Source: Smittia aterrima | Taxonomy: Eukaryota; Arthropoda; Insecta; Diptera; Chironomidae | Assembly (NCBI GenBank): GCA_033063855.1 | Contig: CP093830.1 | Coordinates: 4,898,854-4,962,853 of the forward strand | Direction: 5' to 3' | Length of the DNA: 64,000 bases | Part shown: piece after piece, positions 10,480 through 25,400 of the stretch | Layout: every line of letters begins with the position of its first letter | How positions within the stretch are numbered: position 1 is the stretch's first letter | Made by a program: the position numbers and the translations under genes | Notes under the pieces: generated by a model | What the model was told of the DNA's origin: nothing | Seen by the model: only the letters and a program-made list of their open reading frames with translations | Databases searched by the model: none

Positions 10480-13400
10480 CTGTTAAGAAAAAAGGAAAAG
10501 AAATTTAGTTAAATGTTCTTTAAAGTTCTTAAAGAGTTTTCACTCACCATTGAGTTCAATCCTAAATGATAGGACTGCGAGTGAGGCACAACACCACCGC
10601 CGAGTGAGCCAGCTGATGCAAATCCACTTTGAAGGCTACTCGATGCTCCAAGTGCTCCCATTCCCGTGTACCAACCTCCATGCATGTGCGTGTGAGCAGG
10701 ATGAAGGCCAGACGACAGATGACCGTGTTGTCCTGTAAATTGATACAAACAATCTAATATGAACAAATATAAAGATGTGCGCGAGAGGAAAAGCGCTGAT
10801 TTAACTTACCCATTGAGGCGGAGAAACCGCTTGGGAAGGGTTTGGCATCAAGAGGCTTCATCAAATCACCCAAATGTCCCATAGGAAGACATCCACCAAC
10901 GCCTTTCTTCTTCTTCGACTTCGATGACAACTTACGGTTCCGTGTTTGAATTCCCTCCTTCTTCATCGTTAACGGTCGATTTACCTGCAAATGAAGGGAA
11001 GAACGAAATGCAAATTAGTAAAGAAAATGATGAGATGCGCTGCACCATTAATGCAAAACATTTATGTTTTCATGCCGAATGAACTCTCGGTTTGATGCAT
11101 GTCGACGGAGAAAATGTGTAAATAATTAAGAGTCGATTAGAGGGAGGGCGAGATGCTTCAGCTTCTCTAAATGTTTTATCGGCGTGTGTGGCACGTGATA
11201 CGCAAATTCTTTTATTCATGCTCGATTTAGTCTCTGATGACAGCCAAGCAAATCGTCTCTCTCTGTTGTCTCAAGTATGAGCTGAATTAGCATTCACATT
11301 TTTGAGACGAGAGTCGCGTGCGGGCTGCACCAGAAATGACTAAATGATTAATAAGATTTCCCAGAATTTCTATTTTGACTCGAGAAGTTCTCGCGAGTTT
11401 GCTTATCGCTCGTTTCAGTTGCAGTCGCTATCGACATCATCATCAACGTCTGTTTTCTCCTTTCGCACTCGATTTAATTAGATGCATTTTATTATAAATG
11501 AATTAATGAGCGACTCGCAACGCACACTCACTCGCTTCCTCTTACATTAATGTCGAGATTACTGACTCAGTGCACTTGCCAAAAGTGAGAGAGAGACCTA
11601 CATTTGCGCAGCAAACTCTTCGCTTATCGCGCATTCCGAATCAGACTTTTTCTCTCAACTCAAACAGATCGCTTATCGTTTATTCGTAGTAGAAATGTGA
11701 ATTTTATTTTATACATTGTCTGAATTGAAAAATAAAAAAAAAACTTTTTCCTGTGTTACAGTTTTTTTTAATGCTGTTTTTATTTTAATGAAACGAATGC
11801 GTTAATTGCTGCTTCACTTGCAAAACTCTCTCTCGCTTTGCTTTAAAAACTTTGGATTTTCCGTCCGGCGCGAGAATTATGCAAAAATCGTTGATGATCA
11901 TCTCTCACTTTGAGCACTGTTTTTTGATTTACGAGCCTTGGAAAATGTGCTTTTAATAGTTATTTACGTCGGTCTCTCAGATTAATTATGACTCTCGAAC
12001 CGTAATTGAAAGTTTCATTAAACATTCTAACGATTGCTGCTTTCTGCATCGTGTGTGATGTGGAATTTATTTTTTTCGCTGGATTCATTCGGTCGAGTGA
12101 GAGGTTTGATGTGTTATTCAAATCATTTCGTTTCGTGAAAGAAGAGTTGCTAAGTGATTAATGTGCGGGATCATTAATTATCTCAAGACCGAAAGCGATT
12201 AATTAAGAAGACGTTTACAGTGTGAGTCTATTAGTTCGGACGTCCATCGATGTTCAGAGAGAGCCTCCCCGTGAAGCTCTTTCAATCACCGTAATTTGTT
12301 CGAAGCTTTCAACGCAAATTGCATTTCCGTCGAAATGAAAGACGTTGATATGTTAAGAGCGAGAGGTCTCTAATAAAAACTTTTAACTAGAGTGAAACCC
12401 ACTCCGAAAAAAAACAAGCGAAAGAGACGAGAATCCATTGCATTGTACATCGGGAAACAATGATTTTTATGTACTTAATTGCACGGTGGAACAAGCAGCG
12501 GCAATAAATAAATTGTAGAAATGTGCAGTTTCGCATAACAACAATACATGAGAGGCGAAATGTGAAGAAGAAGGAACGAAAATCGAGTGCATTTCGAGTC
12601 GAAGAGGCAACAACAGTATCAATTTCATTATGTTTTGTCGTAAATAAGTGCACGGTCTATGGATATATGTAGATTTCTCTCTTCTCCTCCGAACAATGGG
12701 CCTCTGTCATTACCTTCAGCATTTCCCTACCGTATAATTTTCCCAGTTTCGTGTGTGTGTGAGTGTGAGGGGATTTAACTTCTTTCCAGAGCAAGCTGAT
12801 TGCACAATGGCACCAGGATTTTTTTTTGTTTGCGTAATTGTTCCCTTTTAAGTGGTAAATTAAATTCCAATAAAGCGAACCGAGGAGACTACCTGGGATG
12901 AATTTGTCGCAATTGTATCACATGGTGAGTTCAAATAGCGAACGTAATGGTTTAATGGATTTGCCAAACTGATCCCTTCTCTCTCTCGCTTTCTACCTCT
13001 CTGGCAAATCACAATGGGCGCGCAGGCAAACAAATAAAGGCACTCGAAAATCTGATACGTGCAATTGATAGAATAACAAACGAAACTTCCGATTAGTGAA
13101 TGGAATTTGCCTCTTTTCATCCCTCTCGACGGCATTCGTCACATAAATGCAACGAGATTTACTTTTTTGTGTGTCGTTTGCTTGTCGATTGTGAAATCAA
13201 CTGTTAAATATCGCAATCTTCTTTCGCTCAGATTTCAGGAGAAAATTGATTTTCAATAATCCTCAGAAAAATCATTTTCAGATGCATGAACGTTAGTTTG
13301 AAGTGAAGGGAGAGAATCGCTTGAATAAACAAAAGGACACAGGGTCGAAGATCAGATTTAAGCGATACTGTCACATTTATAACGAATTAACTTGATAACA

Positions 13401-16400
13401 GTTGAATGAGTGTGTGTGGATGGAGAGCGATAAGAATAAACTGAGCGTTGAAAAAGAATTCCATCGCGAAAATGATAAATTGCTGTCCATAAACTCAACG
13501 GCCGATAGGGTGTGAGAGAGTTGGCGGAAAACTGTCGAAATATTCACGATTGCGATAAGGAAAATCACCGTGAAGAAAACTTTACGATTTTATTTAATTT
13601 ACAATGAGAACATTTTTCGGGAAGTTTCAATCTAATCTTGGACAGTGACGACAGTAAATCTTTTAACGGTAGCTTGACTTTAAAGCTGAAATTCCCGACG
13701 AAGTCGAAGTAATAAAGAAATTTTCGCCGTCGGTATTTCATCATCGCTTTAATAACTTTATTTCTTCTTTTTCGCTTCCAGCGTTTGCTTTCATTCGAAA
13801 TGAAAACAACGAGCATTCCTCGAGTGAGTTTCTTTTGGGGTGAAAGGAAATGACATAATTAAATATTTAAGCACATTGTTCTTTTTTTTATTTCATTGAG
13901 CCGAAAAATGAAATGGCAAAAAAGAAAACGGCGAGCGACGTATGGAAGGCTCAATTAAAAAATTAATGTATTCGGATCTGGACAGAGAGTCGGAACAAGA
14001 GGGCACACAAAGAGTTTTTCCCTCGCCCCATCATCAAAGCACAATCGTACGATATCGCAACCAAAATTGAAGACTCACATATGTAATTATCCAAGCTACC
14101 GATGTAAAGAGAGCGTTGTTTAATTTTAATTGATACAATTTTATTTTTCAGTTTGCTTTAACGACGCTTCAACATTTTACACCCGAGAACTGAACACAAA
14201 ACTTCCTCGAGAACATAAATCATCATTTTCTTCTTTTCGGAGGAGAACTTCAGCAACAGAGCGATTGTTGGAAAGTTCGTTCTTAAGGACGAAGGAAAAC
14301 TCGAATCATTCTTGACTATGGCGCAGTGAAAAACATCTCAGACGATTTATGAATTGATAGCATTTTTATCTGCCATTTTCTTCTTTAAGACGGAAAAAAA
14401 TGTTTCCCTCTCTGACACAGAAGGAAAATTCCATTCGAAAGAAGATTACGAAAAGGGATCCTCTATCTCTATCACTCCTTATCTCATCTCCGGCAAGCTT
14501 CTCTGTATGTTTGTGTTGGCTGACGTGAAAGAAACAACACAAAGCTTTGCCAAGAGATTTCCACTTGTGGGATAAATTAAAATATTATTTAAAGTTTAAA
14601 ACGTTAGAGAGGGTGTAATTTAATAAAAATGATAAGAATCTTTAACTTTCTGACTCCATTTAAGATGGAAAACGAAACATTTTCCACCCTCCACACATTC
14701 ACCTCCTCCCGTTGAGATATTAATGGGATAATTGCGGTTTTAAAGAATTATTGTTTCGGATTTAAAGAGACAACACACAAGAAGTCGCTGGCAGGGATTT
14801 TCGCAATGTCGATAAATTAGAATGAGATGTCGTTCTCGCTTTCCTTCCCTTCATCTCGACGACTCCCACCAACGTGAAACAAACGAGGGTAATTTGAAAC
14901 ATCTCGAGAGGGTTGCGCAAGTGAGATGAAAAATCATGGAAACGTGTTCAATCGTTCTTAATTTCCCGTTTGGGAAATCTCATTACATCTAATCGCATCG
15001 CATTGATTTGAAATCATCAACCCTCGAGCCAAGCAAACAAGTCAGCCAAAGGGGGATGAAAGTAGCTTTGAATATTCATTGATTATCACTTTCAAAGTTG
15101 AGTCAAGTTAAATTGCTTGGAAGAGAAACAATTACACATTGAACACGAAATATGTATCGAATGCAATTGCGAGGAGAAGAGCTTAATTAAAGTTGGGAAA
15201 AAGTTTTGTTCGCGAGTTGCGTAAGAGAGTTTTATGATTGCACCGAACGTTGCCGTATTGGAATTAATTCGCATTCGCCCTTTCCGCGCAGTGTTGTAAG
15301 GATTTCCGGTTGGAAATTGTATTTCTACGCTCGTAATGAGCGGCCATAACAAAGGCATTAATAAATTTCCCTTAATTTCATGCAAAAACAGGAGAAGTTT
15401 CATTGCTTGTGCATTACACACATTTTCTCCGGCATTTCCCAGCTTTATCGATTCGTTCGAGGGCATTTTCCGTTCTGCTTTCACTGCTGCGTACAAAATT
15501 TATCGATACTCACATTGTGTAATTTATAGTAAAGTCCGCAGGCATTGCAAACTGGCTCGCCACCTTGATTCCTTCGCCAGAGTGTTGTAGTTGTTGTCTT
15601 GCAGTTTGCACAGGATGTTCCAGCGCGACGTGCCGCACTTTGAAGTGACTGCAGTTTCTGATAAGAAGAAAAGAAGAAAAATTAGTTTAAAAAGTTAATT
15701 TCAACAATCGAGATTCGAGAAAGAATGAAAGACTTGAATCGATTTGATTTACTTGTTGATTTAAAGCGACACACTTCTCTTTAATGTTTGTTGACCATGT
15801 GATATGCGATCGATATTCACTTCACCCTCCCACACCTAACAACACTTTCAATATCAACACGAGACTTCTGAAACTCGTAGCGATGTCGTTGTCGTCGTTG
15901 CAAGTCATGATTATCTGGGACTCACAGGTTCTTTCAAATCAACTTCTCTCGTTTCTTTTTCTTTCGTCTTTTTTTTTTGTCGATGTAAGTAACATTTTTC
16001 ATGCCTCGTTTTAGTTCGATCAATTAATTTCATAAAGAAGCAAGAAATAATTTTTTTGAATGTCATTTGATATGACAGAGATGGATAACTCAGGCAATAA
16101 AGAAGAAGGAAAGAAACTTTAAGTTGTTATTTGGTGATGGATTTCGAGAGCGATTTGAATATTCGTGGATTGTCTTGTGATCGAGAATATCAATCCCGAC
16201 ATTCTTAAGCTTATTGTGCGTGTGCAATTGAGAGCTTCTTGGGAATTACCGACGTCTTCCCTTTAGCTTCTTCAAGAATGTAATGTTCGGTAATTCTTCG
16301 ATTGTGACTCTTTGAAATCAATTTACGAGTCCGGTGGGCTTAAGCACAATCGAAACCACTCACTCACCGAATGAGCGTCGTTTGATCATAAGACATGACG

Positions 16401-19400
16401 GACACGCAGTCGGAAAGATTTTTTTTAAATAAAAAAAACGTTTTTGGTAATGAGAGAGTGAGAAAGAAGTTTTTCGTTAAATTATCATCGGTCGCGTATT
16501 AATATCACGAAATTGTTAACCAAATGAGTGAATTGAAAATGAAGAGAGAGAGAGAGAACGAAAAAATGCCAAAACGGTTGCTGCTGATGGTCAGGTTTAC
16601 TTTACACCAACGGATCACCGCATATCAAGTTTAACTTTTTTCTCCTCGTCCATAATTAGATAGATTATCGTAGCTGATTATATCAGCAGCGTTTAACCAT
16701 TAATAAGATTAATAACCTGATTGGATGTAAGCGAGCGGGATTGCTTCGCGAGTTATGAGCTTGACACGTTGGGACTCCTTGAGTTGAGAGTTTCAGTCGG
16801 CACGGCCGATAATATCAGCTCAGACGCATGCGAAACCATTGAGCGATGTTTTTATCGATTCAAATTTCATTCAAACGCCGACGTAATCGAGAAGGCAAAA
16901 TAAATTCGCTTTAAGTTTTCTCCTCTCGCTTCACATAGCAGCAGAGACATCGAGGAAAACTACAATGGAGATTTCTGTGGAGCATGCGTGAAGCATCGGT
17001 TCATGGTTGAGGGAGAAGGAATTTTCATCATTTAAATGTTTCTTCGTGCTAAGCTTTAATTCGTAACAAAATGCACGTCGCTCGGAAAAATCGATATTCG
17101 CTTTTAAAGACGCTGGAAGCTCTCACAACGAGTAAATTAATTAATAAAGCATTTAAAAGTTAACGACATCGATTATTTTCTTGGCGATGGAATTCAATTT
17201 ACCGGGAGCGAGTAAAGAGAACGGAATCAGTGTAAAGTAAACACAAGAGCCGTTGATATCGATGTCAGTGCATTCAGCAAAGCGAATGCAATGATTTCTT
17301 GTTGTCATTTCTCAACGAGAGGCGCTCAAGGAATGAAAACCGAGACGACAAGAAGTAAAAATAATAATAAATCGCTTATGTTGAGGGAAATTTGGGAACA
17401 TAAATTTCTCACCGAAGACCTTCTCAGATTTCTTATGTTTCGTGCCTTACACAGATTGTTTGCGAATTCGAGTAGCCAGATAAATGAAGAAGAGAGCCAT
17501 GCAATCCCCGAAAATAAACATAAAAATATTCTCGCTCAGGTGCTTGTGACAGAACAATTTTTTCTCTTCCTTTCGTCTGTTGTTGGCTGTTCTTCCCTTT
17601 ATCCAACTGTCAAATTTAATTGGAACCCTGATCTGATGGCGATAAGAATCCATTTAGGATACGGATAAGCGTGTTTAAAACATTTTTCTGTCGAAAGATT
17701 CTTGTTCAACGCAGGATTCGATTGGTCGTTGGAATAGAAAACTTCGCGAGTGCATCGATTTATCATAATGCACGCGGGTCTCTGCTTATTAAGGGCATAT
17801 AATGAGCATTAAATTTTATCCTTTTCCTCTCTCGTTCTTTGCCAAATACGGATTGTGGATTGGGTGGCCATTATTATTTCTTATCCAATTCTTTTTAAGC
17901 TTAATTTGGATTTATTTACTTCAATTTGCAAACGCGGCTGCTGTTCGTGATTTCTTCAGCATTTCCCTTCTCGTTATTCTCAGCTGAATAAATGCAAAGC
18001 AACCTTGCCCCGACCCGCGAGAGACAAGCGCTTCCACTCGCCTCAATTGTTGTTCAGCTTGCGCGCTTTTGTTTAGCGGAACGTTGCGAGTCGATGCTTT
18101 TTTCGGGCATTGCAAAATTTGAATACAGAAAAAAAACCAGCAAACACGATTCACTTCATTGTTCGACATCAGTTTAAGTGACGTCGTTTTATGAAATTGA
18201 GCAAATATAAAAATAATGTTCGGCAGACGATGGCAGAGGACAAAGAATGCTGCTTGGAGCTTCTTTTAATTTGTTATGCATTTTATTTATTACAATTTTA
18301 CATATTGTTCTCTCTCTCTCCCTTCGATTGCTCCTCCAACAGATTCCAATCCAATTATACAACTCTTTTTTTTTGTATTCAAATGAGCTCCGAAAAGAAA
18401 TTTATTATATCGAATTACACATGTTTGCGAGCTATTTAAGCACACATTGTTAAAGAAGAACATTCGATTCATTTCGCTTTGGAGTTTTTTTCGTTCAATC
18501 AAAAAAATAAAATCAGCTTAAGCTTCAATCTCAATGATTCTTCAGATTTAATGAAATCTTAATCTTTTGATTTCTTCTCCCTTTTTTTTCGAGAGTCATT
18601 CCTGTTTTCTCGTAAGCTATTTATGAGAAACTGTGGGTGATTTTAAACGATACGTCTTAACTCCGAGTGAGCCAATAACGAGCACTGACCACATTTCTGA
18701 TATCTCATGATTTCTATTTGGTAAGGATCCAATCTTCTCGCAGCTTCAAACGTGCATCGTCATTGTTGAAAAATATTAAAGTCGAGCTCGTCTTCTCCAA
18801 CAAATCATTTGCTCATTTTGTTGTAAAAATAAATTGCTTTTGTTGAAGAGTTTGTTTGTAATCGAAAAAAATTCTCATTGTCAAGTTCGTTCTTACACAT
18901 TTTTTTTTCAAGCGTAGGGAGAGAGAAGGCGAGCGAGAAAATTATCGGTTTACCGGACTGAGTCAAACGACGAATTGAACTTTATTGTCGTCAAACCCGA
19001 ATCAAGCTCGAATTTCATAAATGAATAAGTGAAACTTACAAATGATTATTATTAATTTAGCAGTAGCACCTCTGAATAGTCAAAGTGATTTTTCGGTAAA
19101 TTTAGATCGAGCTTTTCTGATAGAGCTCGACGACCAACCGGGGCAAGAAAGACGTTAATTTTGACATGAAAATTACATGGGAGGCAGCAACGAAAGAGAT
19201 TTCTTAAAGATTTCTTTCTTCATTTCATTTCGTCGAACGAAAATTGATTTTTAACACTTGATAAATGGTGAAATTATATGTAATTATTGCGTAATGGGCT
19301 TATCGTGTGGCTAAGCATAGAAGAAATCAAAATACGAAGGAAAGAACGAAAGACAAAATTGAGCAGTCTCTTTGATTCTGTTTTTATTTTTTTGGGGCTG

Positions 19401-22400
19401 GAGATCGATCAATGAACCGGAAGCAAACCTATAATTTACTCGATTGCTTTTGATCATGTCAATAAATAGAGCTTGAGATTAGCTGCGATCAGCATCCTCT
19501 GTGACGAACGAAGAAGTTGAATGGGTTGGATTTGTTTGGATGCTTCGCGATGTTGAATGACTTCAACCTCGTTCCTCGCATTAGCCAGCACATTTCCAAT
19601 TATTCGTCGTTCAATCGAAAATGTGAAATGGACGTAAACAAAACTTCAATCAACTTGAAGCTTTTTCATTCGCTTCATAACAAGAGAAAGATTGAAGAGT
19701 TGGAGAAGAAAAGAAATAATGAATTTCGTACTGAGCATGTCCGTCCATTCCCTCGTATGCTAAATGGAAACGAGTTCTCTGAATGTTGCTTTGTTGTTAT
19801 GTGTCATCCTCGACTGAATCGAAAGGCAGCGAGATTTACATCGAAGCCAAGGCGAATCTCTCAAATTGTCAATTTTGAAAAGTGTGCTTTCAGAACTTAA
19901 TTAGAATTAAATTCAATGCGAGATGAATGTAAAGCTTTTGATGATCCGAGCAATGCAGAACGAGGGTTTCGTAAATCAATCACCAACGAGAAGGAGAGAC
20001 AAAGCAGCGCAAGTTAAGAAACCTTCTCAAGTTCTTTCGGATACGAATTTGTGTGTGGCGAGGTTTCTTGTTGTGCGCCACATTTCGACTTGACTGATTT
20101 CATTGATGAATCATTCGATGTCTATCAAATCAACTTCTTGCAAATTATCAGCGTTCGTGATTAATCCAAACTATTAATGGCTTACCAATTAAAGTTGAAG
20201 GATTGAGGGAATGATTTGAGCTCTCTCTCTCTCTGTCTCACAGCCAGATTGATTTAGATGTCAATTAATTATTCAACAGAAGCATTGAGATTTATTACAC
20301 ATAAGCTTATCATTTCACAGCGATGATCTCGACTGAACTTCTTTGAATTGCGACGATGATCACGAAAAAAAATTATAAAACGACTTCTCTCGTTCTCACG
20401 CAATCAAGAACCGCGCCGATGTTTGTTTTTGTAAAAAAGAAAACCTTTAAACTCTTTTTCGATTTGGGAAGCATTTGGTCGATGAACAAGACAAGCGACA
20501 GGCTTCGACGGATTGATGGATTGGATTGATGCATGCAGAGGAAGCAAAGAGCCGAGCGTAAAAAATATTAATCAAGAATCAATCTGTTTTAGGAATCTGC
20601 CCTTTTTAATTTCCTCTTTTCGACAACGTCGTCGTCGTGCAAAATTCCATAAAAGTCCGCATGCTGAACACACATCAACCTTGAGAAGTATTTCAATGTT
20701 TCTTCTTTTTTTGCTATTATTCTTGAATCTGTCGTTGACATCATAAATTATCAACCAATCATAAGTTGATGAGCAAACTATTTCACCCTTCGATTGCTTG
20801 GCAACCCCCTGACTCAATGAATTACTGTTCACCACGCCCTAATCGAAGTCAGAGCATCTCACTTGAAGTTCATGGAGAAGAAATCTTGAAGAGTTTTTCC
20901 TGTTTAAAATATCGATTTTCCTCTCCGACCTCGTTCGATGAATGTTTTCCTTTCTTCCATGCGACAGTCGCCGTTGCCTTAGCAACCAAGGAAGTGTAAA
21001 CGAAATATGCGTAACAACAGAACTCAACAGTCGAGCTTCTCTTTAGGTTCGAAGCGAGGAAGACAAAAACAAAATTTGATCTCAATGGGGAAACTTTTAT
21101 TAATTGCCTCTGAGTCAATGGAAAATCAAAGATTGTTTTGAAAAAGTCGTTCAATTAATCACGAATCGCCTTTTCAACTTTTCGGGGTGACAATTTCGAT
21201 TCGAAATGTGTAACAGAATGAACGTAAGATCAACGAGAATCATTAATAATCTTTTTTCGTTAGTCAAGACTTGCGATGATTTTTTTTTCGAGATTGTGCG
21301 CATGTTCGCCACCACAAACTCAAAACTCTCCTTTGTCAATTGTCGTCCGACTCGAACATTTTTGATTGAGTCTGCGAGAATCGTCATTGCATAATCATTC
21401 ACTACACAATATGTTTCGTGTGTCTCGCATGAGTCTAAGGTGTAAAAAATGATCTTTTAACCAACAACAACGACACTCTTGTGCTGAAATTTTAGTCACG
21501 ACTCTATGCTTGTATCTTGTTATGTCTTTCGTTTGTAAAAAATACGCGGAAAACGAGTTACGGAGTCGAGAGGGAGATGGAGAACGCGGAGAGGAATGAA
21601 AATATTTTATAAATATGTCGTCGTCATACTTTCCACCGTAGAATGTTCGTCCCGATGTTTAAATGCGTTTTATAGTCTGCCAGTCATAATCGTTCCTAGT
21701 GACATGATTCAGGAATTTTTCGCGCGGCTTGAGGATTGTCGCTAACACTCGCTTGCCAATGGCTCATTTGAAAAGGCAAAATCGATATTTATCTACAATT
21801 TCCGTGTCAAAATATGAATAGCAACTTCATGTTTAGTCGCGGTGGCCACCCAGGAATATAAAGTCCATTAATTTCATGACTTCGAGAGCGTAGAAACGCG
21901 GCCAATATAATTTTTTAATTGTCCGCACAGCGAACGCAGACGCAAAACAACCGGTGGAGGAATTTTCGAGATTTATTCGGAAAAAAATAGAAAATAAATT
22001 CACTGAATCGCGAAGCGTCAAATGAAAGCGAGGAAAATTGATGGATTTCTACACTTGCCCTTCCCGTAAATCGAAGACACACCACACGAAAATCCATTTC
22101 GTTGTGCGTGCGACGCGTTCGTGTTCAAGCATTCAAACAGGTTTATTTATACTCCGATCAGAATTTATTTAATTAGTCAGTAAATTATTTGAAATGTCAC
22201 GCCGTTGTGATGCTTGAATTAATCATTGGTCGTCGCTACGTGCAGAAAAAAAATTATGAAACATTAGTCGAGTGCAATAGAGAGACAAAGAGAAATCTAT
22301 TCGTGTGATTTATGAATTTGCCTAATAACGTTTCTCATTCATCGGCTCTTTACATCGTGAATCAATCGCTTGTTTATTGCTATTATAGCTTTTTAATGAG

Positions 22401-25400
22401 AATGTTTATAAACAAGTCTTTAACAAGCTGTTTTCAATGGCCGAACAGAAATCTGCTTATAAAGACGCTTTCGAGTGTGAATGCGCGTGGGCGGAACAAA
22501 GTCGTTTTAATTGGAATCAAATTAAAGGTAAATTTATATGAGAACCTCGCGTTTTCGTTGTCTGAGGAAATCAGATTATTCGAGAGAGCTTTCGCCGAAT
22601 GTCCGAAAACGAAAAGTCATTAAAATAAAAATCAAATAAAAAAATGTTATTGTGCAACGAGCAATTAATTCGTGACACGTTAATGGGATTTTCATGAAGA
22701 GCCTGCGAATACTTTTTTTTTTATTATTAACTTCAATTCGTTGTTAATGCATTCACTGTTAATGTCGAAAGTTCTTCAATTGAAACAATTGAGTGGCGAT
22801 TGTTGAAATAAAATTTTATGTTTTAAACTAAATCAACTTCGTCTTTGATTACCGTGAAGCAAGAAGAGTCGCATAAAATCAACATTAAGCTTGAATTAAA
22901 TTCTGTGCTAGTAAATGTTTGTTTTATTTGATTGTAACGATGGAAAAATGGAAATTTCCTTTTCTCGTGGAAATGATTTTGTGTTACGCTTATCGAGCTA
23001 GAAAATTGATAACTTCATAGACTCAATTTGTTTTGAGCTTGAATTAATTAAAAATAGAATTTTGAATTGCTAATGCAAATAAATCATTAAACAACTTGAA
23101 TCGTTAAGTTTTGACAGATCAGTCGTTAAAGAGTCGGGCTCATCAGCTACTTGTCCTGCGACGGCTTCAATCATCTCGTGAGATCCAAAACAAAAAGGAG
23201 AGATTCCCACACAATTTTCGCTGTTTTGATATTCAATTTATTCCGTTGGCCCCCTTATCAGATCGAAGCTTCTATCGCAGCAACGTATACAAAACACCTG
23301 ATTAAACACTAATTTGTTGACAACATAAACTCGACAAATCAATAAAAAATAATGATTTTTGATGTCTCTGCGCTCGGACGATGATTTTATTCAAATGTTC
23401 GACTTTCGAGGATTTTGACAGCGATTGTGGAATTATAATAAACGCAAAGCTCATCAAATATTGTTCGGTAGAAATATGAGGACGTGAAATTTTTATTTGC
23501 TTTGCTTTTCAAGAGAGCCATCGTTAATTAACATAATTGCTTGTCTCATCGATACCCCATGCGGCTCTCGAATTTCTTCGCGAAGTCAAACTTTTTAATA
23601 ATTTCATTAATAAATTATCAATCAAGTGAGTGAATCAAGAGTGAGATGCAGCCGATTTCAGAAGCATCACGAAAATATTTGCTCTCCAACTGCGACTTCA
23701 TTGAAATGTCCTTTACGCGAAAAGACATTTTGGGCTTCATTAAAATTAGGGAGTAGACTCACATCATTTGAAAGAGAAGGAGACGTTAAATGTGATAAAA
23801 CTTTCAAATTTATTTCAATAAAAACTCGAGAGATATGAGAATGGCTCCCTGTGGCGCGTGGGTAATTCACTCTGAAGCGATGCAGAGTAAAGTAATGTGA
23901 TTCATGGATTATTATATGAGAATGGACAAGTTGTTTCTGTGTCTCGAGAGTCGTTCATTCCTTTCGAGAATTTGTTAAAGAATCTCTCGCGCAGTGTAGC
24001 TGAAAAGCATTATCAATACCAACTCTTGCTCTCTCTGTCTCTGTTCCTCGGCGATGATATGTAAGAAATGTTTTCTTGTTCTCTGTGGTAAACTGTGTTG
24101 TTTCCAATACGATAATTTCCGAGAACTGTGATTTGTTGATTTATAGGGAATTTATTGCTTTCTGCCTTTTATAACAATCCACTCGATTCCATTTGTTCAC
24201 GATCTACATGTTTGGTGGAGGGCCTGGTGTGAGAAGTTTTTGGCATCGTGTTCCTCTTTCTCGACGTTATTCGCTCGATCATGTGAAACATCTGGTAATG
24301 AGAAGAAGGAATCTTTTCGTGTGCCACCATAAAACCGACGATGAAGAGCTCTTCGAGTAATTAATTGACTTTGCGTAATTATTTTAATGAGTTTTTGGCG
24401 CCGCAATTAAAAATTCAGAATGTCCAAATATTGAAAAGTATCGGATTCCGTTGAAACGTCATTCGCCAAATGTCCGCGCGAATCGTCTAAAACTGTTTTA
24501 AGATTCGCTCTGCTCTTGAGTCGAGATAATCTGCAGTCGCATTAAGTCAAGAGTCTCGTGCACAAAAATAAACATTCAACTAATTATTTTTTGCGAAAAG
24601 CTTAAACATTAACATTTCGTCTATCTGTTGGGAATCGCGTACATTAAAATTCGAGTAAATCCGCTTATCGCGATCACTCCGTTCATGATTTACAAGTCAG
24701 CAGAGAGAAATGTGTTTAACATTTTTTTCGACGCACTCATCATCAAACAGCATAAACTTTATATCGACGATGAAAGATCTCTTCATCTCATTTCTTCTAG
24801 TTCGCGTTCACTCGCGAGTTAGTTATTGACAGATTCGCTTGTAGTTGAATAAAAATATTTTGATTAAAAATTCTTGAGTCGTGTAGACTCGAAATTGAAC
24901 TCGCGTCTCGCATTTTCTAGCTCTTGGTGGGGCGATTAATGTCAAGTCATTGTGGAACGGGATCGCAACGCAGCGACTTTTCAGTTATTTTAATTTCTCG
25001 GCTGGAAATCTTTGTCTCTTGAATAATTTAATAAATATGCTTTATTAAATAATTAACATTACTTTTCCACCATTGTTGTCGTCGAAAGAGTTTTCCGCTC
25101 GCTCTTTCGCTTCTCATCGCAAAACCTCTGTCACATTTAATCGCTCATTTAATAGTAAAATGAAAATATGGGAAAAATGAAGTTTTCGGAAGAACAAATA
25201 ACAAATACACCTGCGGTTATTCACATCATCACTGCGGCCCACCGAAAACTGCCATGTAAGAGAACAAACACATCGCCAATTCACAAACAATTCATAATTG
25301 TTGGTTTAGTCCGTTGCTGTCTCTTACTTCACTTGCGAGCTCTTCTTCGAGACACAGAGAGAAGAGAAGCAAGTAAAAGGAAAATTAAGAATGAGGATAG

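Noticed and set aside
19517..19900. 127-codon plus-strand frame in grain intron 3
   Set aside because: Begins at TTG, has no domain, and lies in ordinary intronic sequence.
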